Part shown: positions 28,743 through 37,212 of the stretch, one piece after another | Position numbering within the stretch: position 1 is the stretch's first letter | Layout of the letters: each line of letters begins with the position of its first letter | Assembly: GCF_000013605.1 (NCBI RefSeq) | Contig: NC_007908.1 | Location: 3,720,001-3,784,000 of the forward strand | Source of the DNA: Rhodoferax ferrireducens T118 | Lineage (GTDB): Bacteria; Pseudomonadota; Gammaproteobacteria; Burkholderiales; Burkholderiaceae_C | Reading direction: 5' to 3' | Length of the DNA stretch: 64,000 nucleotides | Position numbers and translations under genes: made by a program | Notes under the pieces: generated by a model | The model's database searches: none | What the model was told of the DNA's origin: nothing | Seen by the model: only the letters and a program-made list of their open reading frames with translations

Positions 28743-28841
28743 TGCCCGGCACCATCCGCTCGATAACATCCATGACGCAGATCAAGAAATTCAGAACCCG
28801 TTTCTGAATCGCCTGCTTCCCAAACACTTCAAGAGGTTTTT

Positions 28842-31205
28842 ATGAACATTACGCTTAAACGACTTGCGCTTGGTATCACCAGCGCCGGCCTGTTGACGAT
28901 TTACGGCTGTGGCGGCGGCGGTGGCGGCACCAGTACGCCGGCGCCAATCATCCCTGCGGCCACCACCACCGACGTGCCCGTCACCGTGGTCGACGGGCCC
29001 ATCAAAAACGCAACCGTCTGCCTGGACAAAAACAGCAACGGGGTCTGCGACAGCGGCGAACCTTTCGCCAAGACGGATGCCACCGGCAAGGTCACGCTCA
29101 CGGTGGACCTGGCCGATGCCGGCAAGTACCCGGTCATTGCCGTCGTCGGTACCGACGCGATTGACGCCGACACCGGCGCCGTGCCCGTGCCCTTCACCAT
29201 GTCGGCTCCGGCAGACAGTGTCGGCGTGGTGAGCCCGCTGACCACACTGGTGCAACAGACGGTTGCCAGCACCGGTGCCAGCACCGCTGATGCGGCCGCG
29301 GCGGTGCAAGCCGCCACCGGTATTACCGTTTCGCTGTTTCAGGACTTCACGAAAGTGGCGGCACCGACCGACGGCAGCATCAGCGCCGCCACGGTGGCGC
29401 GCATGGTGGTGGTGACCACCCAGCAGCAGGCCACGGCCATCGGCGGCACGGTGCTGGGTTCGACGACGGTCGATGGCGCCACCATCACGCAAGCCGATAT
29501 CGACAAGGCCATCCAGAAGAAACTGCTGGAACTGTTGCCCGCGCTGGTGAGCGCCATGAGCGACCCCGCGGTGCAGGCCGCAAGCACGCCCGCGGACAAA
29601 GAGGCGGCATTGCTGGCAGCGGCTCAAACGCTCGTGACCAATTCGGGCTTGACACCAGCCTCGATGGCCACGGTCGTGGCCATCAATACCCAGACCTCGT
29701 CAACCACGCCCGTCGCATCGGCCCCTGCCGCGGCGGGATTCAGCCTGGTTAACTTCAACTTCATCGATGCGTCGAATGTCTTCGCCCGCGTGTTCAGTGG
29801 CTCACTGCTCCAAAATACGCCGGACGCCAACAACAACGTCAAGTACGTCGAACGGCGCTATCGCAGCAACGCTAGCACCCTGGCCAAGTGGGGCGCCGGC
29901 GGCGATCCATGGCGTCAAGCGGACCTGCACTGGAACGGCAGCGCCTGGACCAACTGCCCCCTCAATTTTGAGAACACCTCGGGCGTACGCGACGCGCTGG
30001 GCAACAGCACGTACAACTACTGCGACAGCTATGAGACCGGCAAGACCAATCGCGCCACATTCGACATTGCCGGCAAGGCCATGAAGGATGTCTACGCCCA
30101 GGCACGCGCGGCGGGCTACACCAACCTGCGGATTGCGGACCCCACCTTGCTGGGAACGGCCACCTTCCCGACCGGCTCGTCGTTGTTTTATCAAACCGGG
30201 ACCCCGCTGACCACGGCGTTTGCTTACTACCCGGGCAGCAGCAGCCTGGTGACGCAGTACAGCTCGGCAGTCTCGGCCGGGGGTACGGCCAGCACGCAGG
30301 CAGCCGGGGTGGGCTGTAACTCGACCGAATTCAAGACCACCAACGGCGCCAACAGCACCACCCTGGAAGGCTTGATCGGCGCCATGACGGGCACGCCGTG
30401 CGTCTTCACTCAGGGCAAATTCACCTACAACTCAATCCTGTACACCAGCCCCGACACCAGCGATGAGGCATGGGGCAACAGCACCGTGGGCATCGGCACC
30501 CTCGGCACGGCACCGGTCGGTACCGGCACCGCACCTGGTTTCTACAGCGGCAACACCAAACTGCGCGCGGCCTTCAAGGGCACCGGCACCAACCCGGTCA
30601 CTTACTACGCGTGCAAAGAGCGCTTCAACAACGGTTCGACGCGCAACTGCACGGTGATCGGCACCGGCTCGTACACCATTGCAACTTTGGGCGACGCCCG
30701 GGTGCTGACGCTCAACAACGCGCCGACACAGGCATCGCCGTTGACCTTCACAAAAGTGTTTGTGGAGCGCGCCGGCAAGGTCTATTCGGGCTATCAGAAC
30801 AAGCCTGTCGTGAGCAACAGCGCCCGCCTGAACACCGTTGCTGCCACCGCACTGCTGACACAACTGGGCTTGACGATCGACGACGATCCGTCAGTGCCGT
30901 TGACCCTGACAGCCGCGTCCTACCAAGGCACCTGGGACATTCGTGACCCGGCGCAAACGACGGGTGGCATGACCGTTTTCATCAACGCCAACGGCAGCGT
31001 TGCATGCCAGGACCCCACGACCTTGTCGTTCTTCGCGTGCTCGGCGACGTTCACGAATCCATCCACCGGTGCGTTCACTTTCACCGACAACGTCAGCAGC
31101 ACCGCCAGCGGCAACTTCAATTTCCTGGCGGGTACCGGCAGCGGCACTTACAGCGATCCGACATCCACGCCGACGACTGGCAGCTTCGTGGCGCAACGCC
31201 GTTGA
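28842..31205 (+). CDS. Large exported lipoprotein-like protein
   Basis: A 787-residue protein. N-terminal signal with a Cys at residue 23 followed by a Gly run (YGCGGGGGG), typical of betaproteobacterial surface lipoproteins. A carboxypeptidase-regulatory-like beta domain follows (about 43-105, with CLDKNSNGVCDSGEP, a calcium-like loop), then an Ala/Thr-rich helical region (to about 285), and a long beta-rich C-terminal part with many Gly, Ser, Thr and paired Cys. SD GAGG precedes ATG 28842. Function unknown; surface adhesion or substrate binding is a guess. A double terminator follows. Confidence 0.75.
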   Translation: MNITLKRLALGITSAGLLTIYGCGGGGGGTSTPAPIIPAATTTDVPVTVVDGPIKNATVCLDKNSNGVCDSGEPFAKTDATGKVTLTVDLADAGKYPVIAVVGTDAIDADTGAVPVPFTMSAPADSVGVVSPLTTLVQQTVASTGASTADAAAAVQAATGITVSLFQDFTKVAAPTDGSISAATVARMVVVTTQQQATAIGGTVLGSTTVDGATITQADIDKAIQKKLLELLPALVSAMSDPAVQAASTPADKEAALLAAAQTLVTNSGLTPASMATVVAINTQTSSTTPVASAPAAAGFSLVNFNFIDASNVFARVFSGSLLQNTPDANNNVKYVERRYRSNASTLAKWGAGGDPWRQADLHWNGSAWTNCPLNFENTSGVRDALGNSTYNYCDSYETGKTNRATFDIAGKAMKDVYAQARAAGYTNLRIADPTLLGTATFPTGSSLFYQTGTPLTTAFAYYPGSSSLVTQYSSAVSAGGTASTQAAGVGCNSTEFKTTNGANSTTLEGLIGAMTGTPCVFTQGKFTYNSILYTSPDTSDEAWGNSTVGIGTLGTAPVGTGTAPGFYSGNTKLRAAFKGTGTNPVTYYACKERFNNGSTRNCTVIGTGSYTIATLGDARVLTLNNAPTQASPLTFTKVFVERAGKVYSGYQNKPVVSNSARLNTVAATALLTQLGLTIDDDPSVPLTLTAASYQGTWDIRDPAQTTGGMTVFINANGSVACQDPTTLSFFACSATFTNPSTGAFTFTDNVSSTASGNFNFLAGTGSGTYSDPTSTPTTGSFVAQRR

Positions 31206-31261
31206 ACGTGGGAGGTAGCTGCGCCTGGTTGGCCTTGACTGGCAACTAGCCGAGCTCTCCC

Positions 31262-31295
31262 GCTGCAAAGTTCTCGAACCTTTGCAGCATTTTTT
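31262..31295 (+). terminator. Terminator 1 after lipoprotein gene
   Basis: GCTGCAAAG-TTCTCGAAC-CTTTGCAGC followed by ATTTTTT: a nine-bp stem and T tract. Confidence 0.9.
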
Positions 31296-31299
31296 GAGT

Positions 31300-31334
31300 G
31301 CCCCGCGCGCCACCCGGCCCGCGGGGCTTTTTTT
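31300..31334 (+). terminator. Terminator 2 after lipoprotein gene
   Basis: GCCCCGCG...CGCGGGGC, eight-bp stem with a 12-nt loop, followed by seven T. It lies 5 bp after the first terminator and ends 20 bp before the next start codon. Confidence 0.88.
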
Positions 31335-31353
31335 CGCCTCTATCATCCGGTTC

Positions 31354-31956
31354 ATGTCCACGCCCCAGCCCACACCCGTCACCCACCTGCTTTACCTGCA
31401 CGGCTTTCGCTCCTCACCACAATCGGCAAAAGCCCGCATCCTGGCGCAGCACATGGCCAGCCACCAGCCCGACGTGCACTGGTGGTGCCCGCAGTTACCG
31501 CCTTCACCGCGTGAAGCCATGGCCCTGCTGCTGCAAGGCAGCGCCGACTGGCCGCGCGAATCGATGGCGGTGGTGGGCTCCTCGCTGGGCGGCTTTTATG
31601 CCACCTGGGTGGCAGAGCAAACCGGCTGCAAGGCCGTGCTGCTGAACCCGGCGGTCAACCCGGCACGTGACCTGGAAAAATACATTGGTGAGCAGACCTG
31701 CTGGCAAGATCCCCAAGAGCGCTTCTTCTTCCAGCCTGAGTTTGTGCAGGAGTTGCGTGACCTGGCATGCGCGTCCCTGACGCGACCTGAACGTTATCTG
31801 GCCGTCATTGCCAAGGGAGATGAACTGCTGGATTGGCGCGAGTCTCATGCCCGCTACGCGGGGGCCCAGCTCCGCCTGCTTGAAGGCAGCGACCACGGCA
31901 TCACTGACTTTGACCAGCAACTGCCTGCCGTGATGGCGTTTTTGGGGCTGAACTAG
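31354..31956 (+). CDS. YqiA/YcfP-family alpha/beta hydrolase
   Basis: A 200-residue esterase-like protein. ATG 31354 (MSTPQPTP) is chosen because the longer frame would run through the second terminator. Motifs: LLYLHGFRSSPQSAKA at the oxyanion strand, GSSLGGFYA with the nucleophile Ser, KGDELLDW with the acidic residue and GSDHGITDF with the catalytic His. Length matches the YqiA family, which hydrolyses short acyl esters in vitro; the physiological substrate is unknown. Confidence 0.88.
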   Translation: MSTPQPTPVTHLLYLHGFRSSPQSAKARILAQHMASHQPDVHWWCPQLPPSPREAMALLLQGSADWPRESMAVVGSSLGGFYATWVAEQTGCKAVLLNPAVNPARDLEKYIGEQTCWQDPQERFFFQPEFVQELRDLACASLTRPERYLAVIAKGDELLDWRESHARYAGAQLRLLEGSDHGITDFDQQLPAVMAFLGLN

Positions 31957-31990
31957 CCGCCTTCAGTCCTTGCATTGCGGTCTGCGGCGT

Positions 31991-32821
31991 TCACATGGCC
32001 CAAATTCTGGGTTGCACCGCTGCTTGATTCCACAACACCTGGCGCCAGACTGCCCAGACTTTTTTGAGCAAGTCCATCGCCATCTCCACTTGCGGCGCCA
32101 GGACACGCAGCACCACAACCCGAGGGTTCGGACAGGTCACACCGGCGCTGGATTGAAGCGCGTGCGCCTGCAAGATCTGCCGCGCGCCATCGAGCGCCAA
32201 GTCGCGGCGGGGACGCTCAAGCGCACTCCCGGTGACAAAAAAGAGGGACGCCATGCAACGCTGCCCAGCCAGGCCCAGCGGACTGCCAAGCAGGCGCGTG
32301 TCCGCTGCATCAATAACACCCCGTTCCAGCCAGACGCCAGGCAGCTCAATGTGCTGGCAAAAACGCCCGCGTACAAAGGGGAGGCCCGCATGCGGCAGTC
32401 CCAGCGCCGTCACATCCCAGGCGATTAACTCGGCGCCGGGCGCGAGTTCAAAACTCAAATGGTTTTCTGCCTGGCAACCGCTGTACAAAATCGCTTCCAG
32501 CGGCAGCCATTCCATGCGCGCAAGCGCCTCCAGGCGCAACCGGGTTCGCTGCACGGCAGGCTCACCGGATGAGCGGTAAAACCGCGTGGCGCCCGGTGTG
32601 GTGATGAGCGCGTGCGCGCCAGCGCCAACCGCGATTTGAATGTCCAGTGTGTCGCCCCCCACCAGCCCGCCAGGTGGGTGAACCAGCACATTGTGGCAAG
32701 TGCCATCACCTTGCGGGTACAGGCTTTTCAGCACCCGCAACGGACCATCATGGACGTGACGCAGCACGCTGCGTTCAGACTCCAAGCGGTAGTCAAGAGA
32801 GAGCGTGGCGTGCCAAGTCAT
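31991..32821 (-). CDS. ureD: Urease accessory protein UreD
   Basis: A 276-residue UreD/UreH protein, the scaffold of the UreDFG complex that inserts nickel into apo-urease. Family motifs: PLRVLKSLYPQGDGTCHNVLVHPPGGLVGGD, cited as residues 27-57, then TTPGATRFYRSSG and WLPLEAILYSGCQAENH. It is 30 bp downstream of urtE, but the urease subunit genes that usually follow ureD are absent: the next gene is convergent and unrelated. Confidence 0.95.
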   Translation of the reverse strand: MTWHATLSLDYRLESERSVLRHVHDGPLRVLKSLYPQGDGTCHNVLVHPPGGLVGGDTLDIQIAVGAGAHALITTPGATRFYRSSGEPAVQRTRLRLEALARMEWLPLEAILYSGCQAENHLSFELAPGAELIAWDVTALGLPHAGLPFVRGRFCQHIELPGVWLERGVIDAADTRLLGSPLGLAGQRCMASLFFVTGSALERPRRDLALDGARQILQAHALQSSAGVTCPNPRVVVLRVLAPQVEMAMDLLKKVWAVWRQVLWNQAAVQPRIWAM

Positions 32822-32851
32822 GGCGTGATCCTAACTGGCCGCCGCAGGCGC

Positions 32852-33550
32852 TTAAATGGCAACCAACTGCCGCACGCCGTCAATTTCCATATTCGGGCCT
32901 TTGCCCCGGGCCAGCACGGCGCCGCGCTCCATCACCACATAGTCATCGGCCAGCGCCTGGGCAAAGTCGTAGTACTGCTCCACCAGCACGATCGCCATGT
33001 CGCCCCGGTCCGCCAGCATGCGGATCACGCGCCCGATGTCCTTGATGATGCTGGGCTGGATGCCTTCGGTCGGTTCGTCCAGAATCAGCAGCTTCGGGCT
33101 GGCCGCCAGCGCCCGGGCAATGGCCAGTTGCTGCTGCTGCCCGCCTGACAAATCGCCGCCGCGGCGCTGCAACATCTGCTTGAGCACCGGGAACAGGTCA
33201 AACAGCTCGGGTGGAATCGGCGTGTTGGCGGGTTTGTAGGCCAGACCCATGCGCAGGTTTTCTTCCACCGTGAGCCGTGCAAAGATTTCTCGCCCCTGCG
33301 GCACGAAACCGATACCGGCGCGGGCGCGCTCGTAGGGTGTGGCGCTGTGAATCGGTTGGCCATCCAACTCGATGCTGCCGGTCTTGATAGCCACCAGGCC
33401 CATCAGACTCTTGAGCAGCGTGGTCTTGCCGACCCCGTTGCGGCCCAGAATGACGGTGACTTGTCCGCGCGTGGCTTGCAGGCTCACATCACGCAGGATG
33501 TGCGAGCCGCCGTAGTATTGGTTGATGTTTTTGACGTTCAGCATGCTCAT
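32852..33550 (-). CDS. urtE: Urea ABC transporter ATP-binding protein UrtE
   Basis: A 232-residue LivF-type ATPase. Walker A GRNGVGKTTLLKSL, signature LSGGQQQQLAIARAL, Walker B LLILDEPTEGIQPS, H-loop region VLVEQYYDFA. ATG 33550 overlaps the urtD stop codon (ATGA). The motif GKTTLLKSLMG plus position after urtD in urtABCDE supports UrtE. Confidence 0.96.
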   Translation of the reverse strand: MSMLNVKNINQYYGGSHILRDVSLQATRGQVTVILGRNGVGKTTLLKSLMGLVAIKTGSIELDGQPIHSATPYERARAGIGFVPQGREIFARLTVEENLRMGLAYKPANTPIPPELFDLFPVLKQMLQRRGGDLSGGQQQQLAIARALAASPKLLILDEPTEGIQPSIIKDIGRVIRMLADRGDMAIVLVEQYYDFAQALADDYVVMERGAVLARGKGPNMEIDGVRQLVAI

Positions 33551-34422
33551 CTGCCCAAATAGACTTCGATCACCCGCTCATCCGCCTGCACCTGCGCCAG
33601 CGTGCCCTGCGCCAGCACCGCGCCCTCGCAGAGCACGGTGACGATGTCGGAGATGGTGTTGATGAAGCTCATGTCGTGCTCCACCACCATCAGCGAGTGC
33701 TTGCCTTTGAGGCTCAAAAACAGCTCGGCGGTGCGCTCGGCCTCAATGTCCGTCATGCCGGCCACCGGCTCATCGAGCAGCAGCAGCTTGGGGTCTTGCA
33801 TCAGCAGCATGCCAATCTCCAGCCACTGTTTTTGGCCGTGGCTCAAAGTGCCCGCCTGGGCGCTCGCGTTGCCGGTCAGGTGAATGGTGTGCAGGACCTC
33901 AAGCAGGCGATCTGACTGCGTGGAGTCCAGGCGGAAGAACAGAGAGGCGGTCACCGCCTTGTCGGTCTTGAGGGCCAGCTCCAGGTTCTCGAACACCGTG
34001 AGTTGCTCAAACACCGTGGGCTTCTGGAACTTGCGCCCGATGCCCAACTGTGCAATCTCAGGCTCGGTGTAGCGCAGCAAATCAATCGTGCTGCCGAAGT
34101 AAACCCGGCCCTCGTCAGGCCGCGTTTTGCCGGTGATGATGTCCATCATCGTGGTCTTGCCCGCGCCGTTCGGCCCGATGATGCAGCGCAACTCGCCCGG
34201 CGCAATGTCGAGCGAAAGCTTGTTGATGGCCTTGAAGCCGTCAAAACTCACACTCACGTCTTCCAGGTAGAGGATGCGGCCGTGGGTCACATCCACTTCA
34301 CCCGGCGTGGCAAGGCGCGAGAAGCCGGCGGCGCGGCCACCGGATTCGGTCTTGCCGTGCCCGGTCTTCAGTGCGTGCGCCCTGGCCCGGCGGGCGCCCT
34401 CCTCCAGCAGATCAGGCGTCAT
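33547..34422 (-). CDS. urtD: Urea ABC transporter ATP-binding protein UrtD
   Basis: A 291-residue LivG-type ATPase. ATG 34422 overlaps the urtC stop (ATGA), so the long upstream open frame is not used. A 45-residue N-terminal extension rich in Ala, Arg and Gly precedes the ATPase: Walker A GPNGAGKTTMMDII, signature LSHGQKQWLEIGMLL, Walker B LLLLDEPVAGMTDIE, His in VVEHDMSF. Confidence 0.96.
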   Translation of the reverse strand: MTPDLLEEGARRARAHALKTGHGKTESGGRAAGFSRLATPGEVDVTHGRILYLEDVSVSFDGFKAINKLSLDIAPGELRCIIGPNGAGKTTMMDIITGKTRPDEGRVYFGSTIDLLRYTEPEIAQLGIGRKFQKPTVFEQLTVFENLELALKTDKAVTASLFFRLDSTQSDRLLEVLHTIHLTGNASAQAGTLSHGQKQWLEIGMLLMQDPKLLLLDEPVAGMTDIEAERTAELFLSLKGKHSLMVVEHDMSFINTISDIVTVLCEGAVLAQGTLAQVQADERVIEVYLGR

Positions 34423-35522
34423 GCTTTGTTCCCCTTCAGCTTTCTGATCAGGCCCACCACGCCATCCGGCAAGAACAGCGTCACACCAATAAACAAGGCG
34501 CCCAAAAAGTACAGCCAGAACTCGGGGTAGGCCACCGTCAGCCAGCTCTTGGCACCGTTGACGATAAAGGCGCCGACGATCGGGCCAATCAGCGAAGCGC
34601 GGCCACCGACTGCGGCCCAGATCGCAATCTCGATCGAATTGGCCGGGCTCATCTCGCTCGGGTTGATGATGCCCACTTGCGGCACATACAGGGCGCCGGC
34701 CACGCCGCACATCATGGCCGAGATGGTCCAGATGGTGAGCTTGTAGCCCAGGGGCGAGTAGCCCGAGAACATGACGCGCGTCTCGGCATCGCGCACCGCC
34801 TGCAGCACGCGGCCAAACTTGGCGGCCACCAGCCAGCGCGCCAGCAGAAAGAAACCCAGCAAGATCACGCCCGTCAGCACAAAGAGCAGCATGCGCATGC
34901 CCGGCGTGGCAATCGGAATGCCCAGAATCCGCTTGAAGTCGGTGAAGCCATTGTTGCCACCAAAGCCGGTCTCGTTGCGAAAGAACAGCAGCATGGCGGC
35001 AAAGGTCATGGCCTGGGTGATGATGGAAAAGTACACACCCTTGATGCGCGAGCGAAAGGCAAAGTAGCCGAACACAAACGCCACCAGCCCCGGCACCGCC
35101 AGCACCAGGAACAGCGTGGCGATAAAGCTGTCGCTGAAAGTCCAGTGCCAGGGCAGCGTCTTCCAGTCCAGGAACACCATGAAGTCGGGCAGATTACTTT
35201 TGTAGTTGCCCTCAAGACCAATCTGGCGCATCAGGTACATGCCCATGGCGTAGCCCCCCAGCGCGAAGAACACGCCGTGGCCCAGGCTCAGGATTCCGGT
35301 GTAGCCCCAGATCAGGTCCATGGCCAGCGCGCAGATGGCGTAGCACATGATCTTGCCCACCAGGGCCACGGCATAGTCGCTCAGGTGAAACAGGCTGTCT
35401 TTGGGCACCAGCAGATTGAGCGCGGGCGCCACGGCGCAGACCACGATCAAGGCGACGATGAAGGCGGACCAGCCAGTGCGGGTTAGCAAGGGCGCGGGAA
35501 GTTGGATAGATGTCGTCGTCAT
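34419..35522 (-). CDS. urtC: Urea ABC transporter permease UrtC
   Basis: A 367-residue LivM-type permease with about ten membrane helices. Characteristic segments: ALAMDLIWGYTGILSLGHGVFFALGGYAMGMYLM (positions 61-95), FRSRIKGVYFSIITQAMTFA, NGFTDFKRILG and the C-terminal GAFIVNGAKSWL. It begins 4 bp after the urtB stop, indicating translational coupling. Confidence 0.96.
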   Translation of the reverse strand: MTTTSIQLPAPLLTRTGWSAFIVALIVVCAVAPALNLLVPKDSLFHLSDYAVALVGKIMCYAICALAMDLIWGYTGILSLGHGVFFALGGYAMGMYLMRQIGLEGNYKSNLPDFMVFLDWKTLPWHWTFSDSFIATLFLVLAVPGLVAFVFGYFAFRSRIKGVYFSIITQAMTFAAMLLFFRNETGFGGNNGFTDFKRILGIPIATPGMRMLLFVLTGVILLGFFLLARWLVAAKFGRVLQAVRDAETRVMFSGYSPLGYKLTIWTISAMMCGVAGALYVPQVGIINPSEMSPANSIEIAIWAAVGGRASLIGPIVGAFIVNGAKSWLTVAYPEFWLYFLGALFIGVTLFLPDGVVGLIRKLKGNKA

Positions 35523-35526
35523 GATC

Positions 35527-37107
35527 TCAAGCCTCTGCCGAGCGGCCCTTCATGGCAAAGATGCCTTGCGGACGTTTCTGGATGAAGATGATGATGAACA
35601 CCAGCACCGCAATCTTGGCCAGCACGGCGCCGGTCCAGCCCTCCAGAAACTTGTTCAAAATCCCCAGGCCCATGGCGGCATACACGGTGCCGGCCAGCTG
35701 GCCCACGCCGCCCAGCACCACCACCATGAACGAGTCCACGATGTAGCCTTGCCCCAGGTCCGGCCCCACATTGCCGACCTGGCTTAGCGCACAACCGGCC
35801 AAGCCGGCAATGCCGGAACCCAGTGCAAAGGCGTAGGTGTCAATCCGCGCCGTGTTCACGCCCATGCAGGCGGCAATGGGCCGGTTTTGCGTCACGCCGC
35901 GCACGAACAGACCCAGCCGCGTTCTGCCGATCAACCACGCCACCGCCAACAACACAAAGACCGCAAAGCCGACGATCACCAGCCGATTGAAGGGCAGCGA
36001 CAAGTTGCCCAGCACCTGCACGCCGCCGCTCATCCACGACGGGTTTTCCACCCCCACGTTTTGCGCGCCGAAAAAGCTGCGCACCAGCTGCTGCAACATC
36101 AAACTGATGCCCCAGGTGGCCAGCAGGGTTTCCAGCGGGCGGCCATACAAGAAGCGGATCACGCTGCGTTCCAGCGCCGCCCCCATCAGCGCCGAGGCCA
36201 GAAAGGCCACCGGCACCGAGGCCAACAGATACCAGTCAAAAGCGCCGGGCAGGTATTTTTGAAACAAGGCTTGCACCACGTAGGTGGCGTAAGCGCCAAT
36301 CATCATCAGCTCGCCATGCGCCATGTTGATGACACCCATCAAGCCGTAGGTGATCGCCAGGCCGAGCGCCACCAGCAGCAAGATGCTGCCCAGGCTGATG
36401 CCGCTGAAGATGGCACCCAGCCTGTCGCCCCAGGCCAATGAAGCCTCGACTTGGCGCAGTGTGCTCTGCAAGGCCGACTTGACATCCGGTTCGGTCTCTT
36501 GCGCCAGGCGCGCCAGCAACACGGTTTTGGTGTTGGCCTGCGTGCTGGAGCTCAGCAGCTTGGCGGCTTCCAGGCGCTTGGCTTTGTCGGCACTGTTGAG
36601 CAAGGCTGCCGCACGCACCAGCCCAAGTTGCTCCTTGATCTGCGCGTTTTGCTCGGCTGCAAAAGCCTTTTCGATCAGCGGCAATTTGCTTTCGTCCGCA
36701 TCGCTCTGCAACTGCTTGATGGCGGCGATGCGGGTCTTCTCGTCTTTGGAAAACAGCTTGAGCGCGGCCAGAGCGGAGTCCAGCTCGCCGCGCATGCGGT
36801 TGTTGTTCATCACGTCCTCAAACACGTCGGGCACAGGCACTTCAGCACCGCTCACCGGGTCATAGCCCTTGCCGTCTTTGATGACGAGCACTGCGTCAGC
36901 GGCCACTTTGACCGCGTCGTCTGACAGGGCCTGCAGAAAGGCCGCCGTTTTGTCGTCCGCCGTTGCCACCGCTTTGTTCAGGACCTCGATGCGCGCGTCG
37001 GCTTCACCGGATGCAATGGCTTTTGCCTCGTCAGCCGTTATGGAATGTGCGTTACAAGCTATTAAAAATATAGCGCATGCCGTCAATCGGATCAAATGGC
37101 CAAGCAT
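35527..37107 (-). CDS. urtB: Urea ABC transporter permease UrtB
   Basis: A 526-residue LivH-type permease. Unlike plain LivH it has a signal peptide (about 1-22) and a periplasmic helical-repeat region (about 25-225, HEAT-like charged helices) before the eight-helix permease (LGSILLLVALGLAITYGLMGVINMAHGELMMIGAYA, positions 242-277). This extension is usual in the UrtB family. The signal peptide hydrophobic core is encoded by a possible dispersed-repeat fragment. It is about 105 bp from urtA, across a hairpin. Confidence 0.95.
   Translation of the reverse strand: MLGHLIRLTACAIFLIACNAHSITADEAKAIASGEADARIEVLNKAVATADDKTAAFLQALSDDAVKVAADAVLVIKDGKGYDPVSGAEVPVPDVFEDVMNNNRMRGELDSALAALKLFSKDEKTRIAAIKQLQSDADESKLPLIEKAFAAEQNAQIKEQLGLVRAAALLNSADKAKRLEAAKLLSSSTQANTKTVLLARLAQETEPDVKSALQSTLRQVEASLAWGDRLGAIFSGISLGSILLLVALGLAITYGLMGVINMAHGELMMIGAYATYVVQALFQKYLPGAFDWYLLASVPVAFLASALMGAALERSVIRFLYGRPLETLLATWGISLMLQQLVRSFFGAQNVGVENPSWMSGGVQVLGNLSLPFNRLVIVGFAVFVLLAVAWLIGRTRLGLFVRGVTQNRPIAACMGVNTARIDTYAFALGSGIAGLAGCALSQVGNVGPDLGQGYIVDSFMVVVLGGVGQLAGTVYAAMGLGILNKFLEGWTGAVLAKIAVLVFIIIFIQKRPQGIFAMKGRSAEA
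37050..37082. repeat. Possible dispersed repeat fragment in urtB signal peptide
   Basis: ACAAGCTATTAAAAATATAGC followed by GCATGCC resembles the 5' half of the repeat family (GCTATTAAATATGCAGCTGC). It encodes CAIFLIAC of the UrtB signal peptide. Only the half element is present and chance is not excluded. Confidence 0.4.
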
Positions 37108-37148
37108 TGACAGAGTCTCTCAGTAGGTTGTGTTTGTTCACATGAAGA

Positions 37149-37182
37149 GCCCGAGGTCAGGCCGCAAATCCTCACCTCGGGC
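37149..37182 (-). promoter_or_regulatory. Hairpin between urtA and urtB
   Basis: GCCCGAGGT...ACCTCGGGC, nine-bp perfect stem with a 16-nt loop and no T tract in the direction of transcription. Placed after the binding-protein gene, it fits an mRNA-stabilising or partial-attenuation hairpin that lets urtA be expressed above urtBCDE. Confidence 0.65.
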
Positions 37183-37212
37183 TGTGTGACAGCGTCAAGA
37201 CCTTTTTTTGAC

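Noticed and set aside
34423..34710. N-terminal extension of UrtD
   Set aside because: Runs inside urtC in another frame; the ATGA overlap at 34422 is the natural start.
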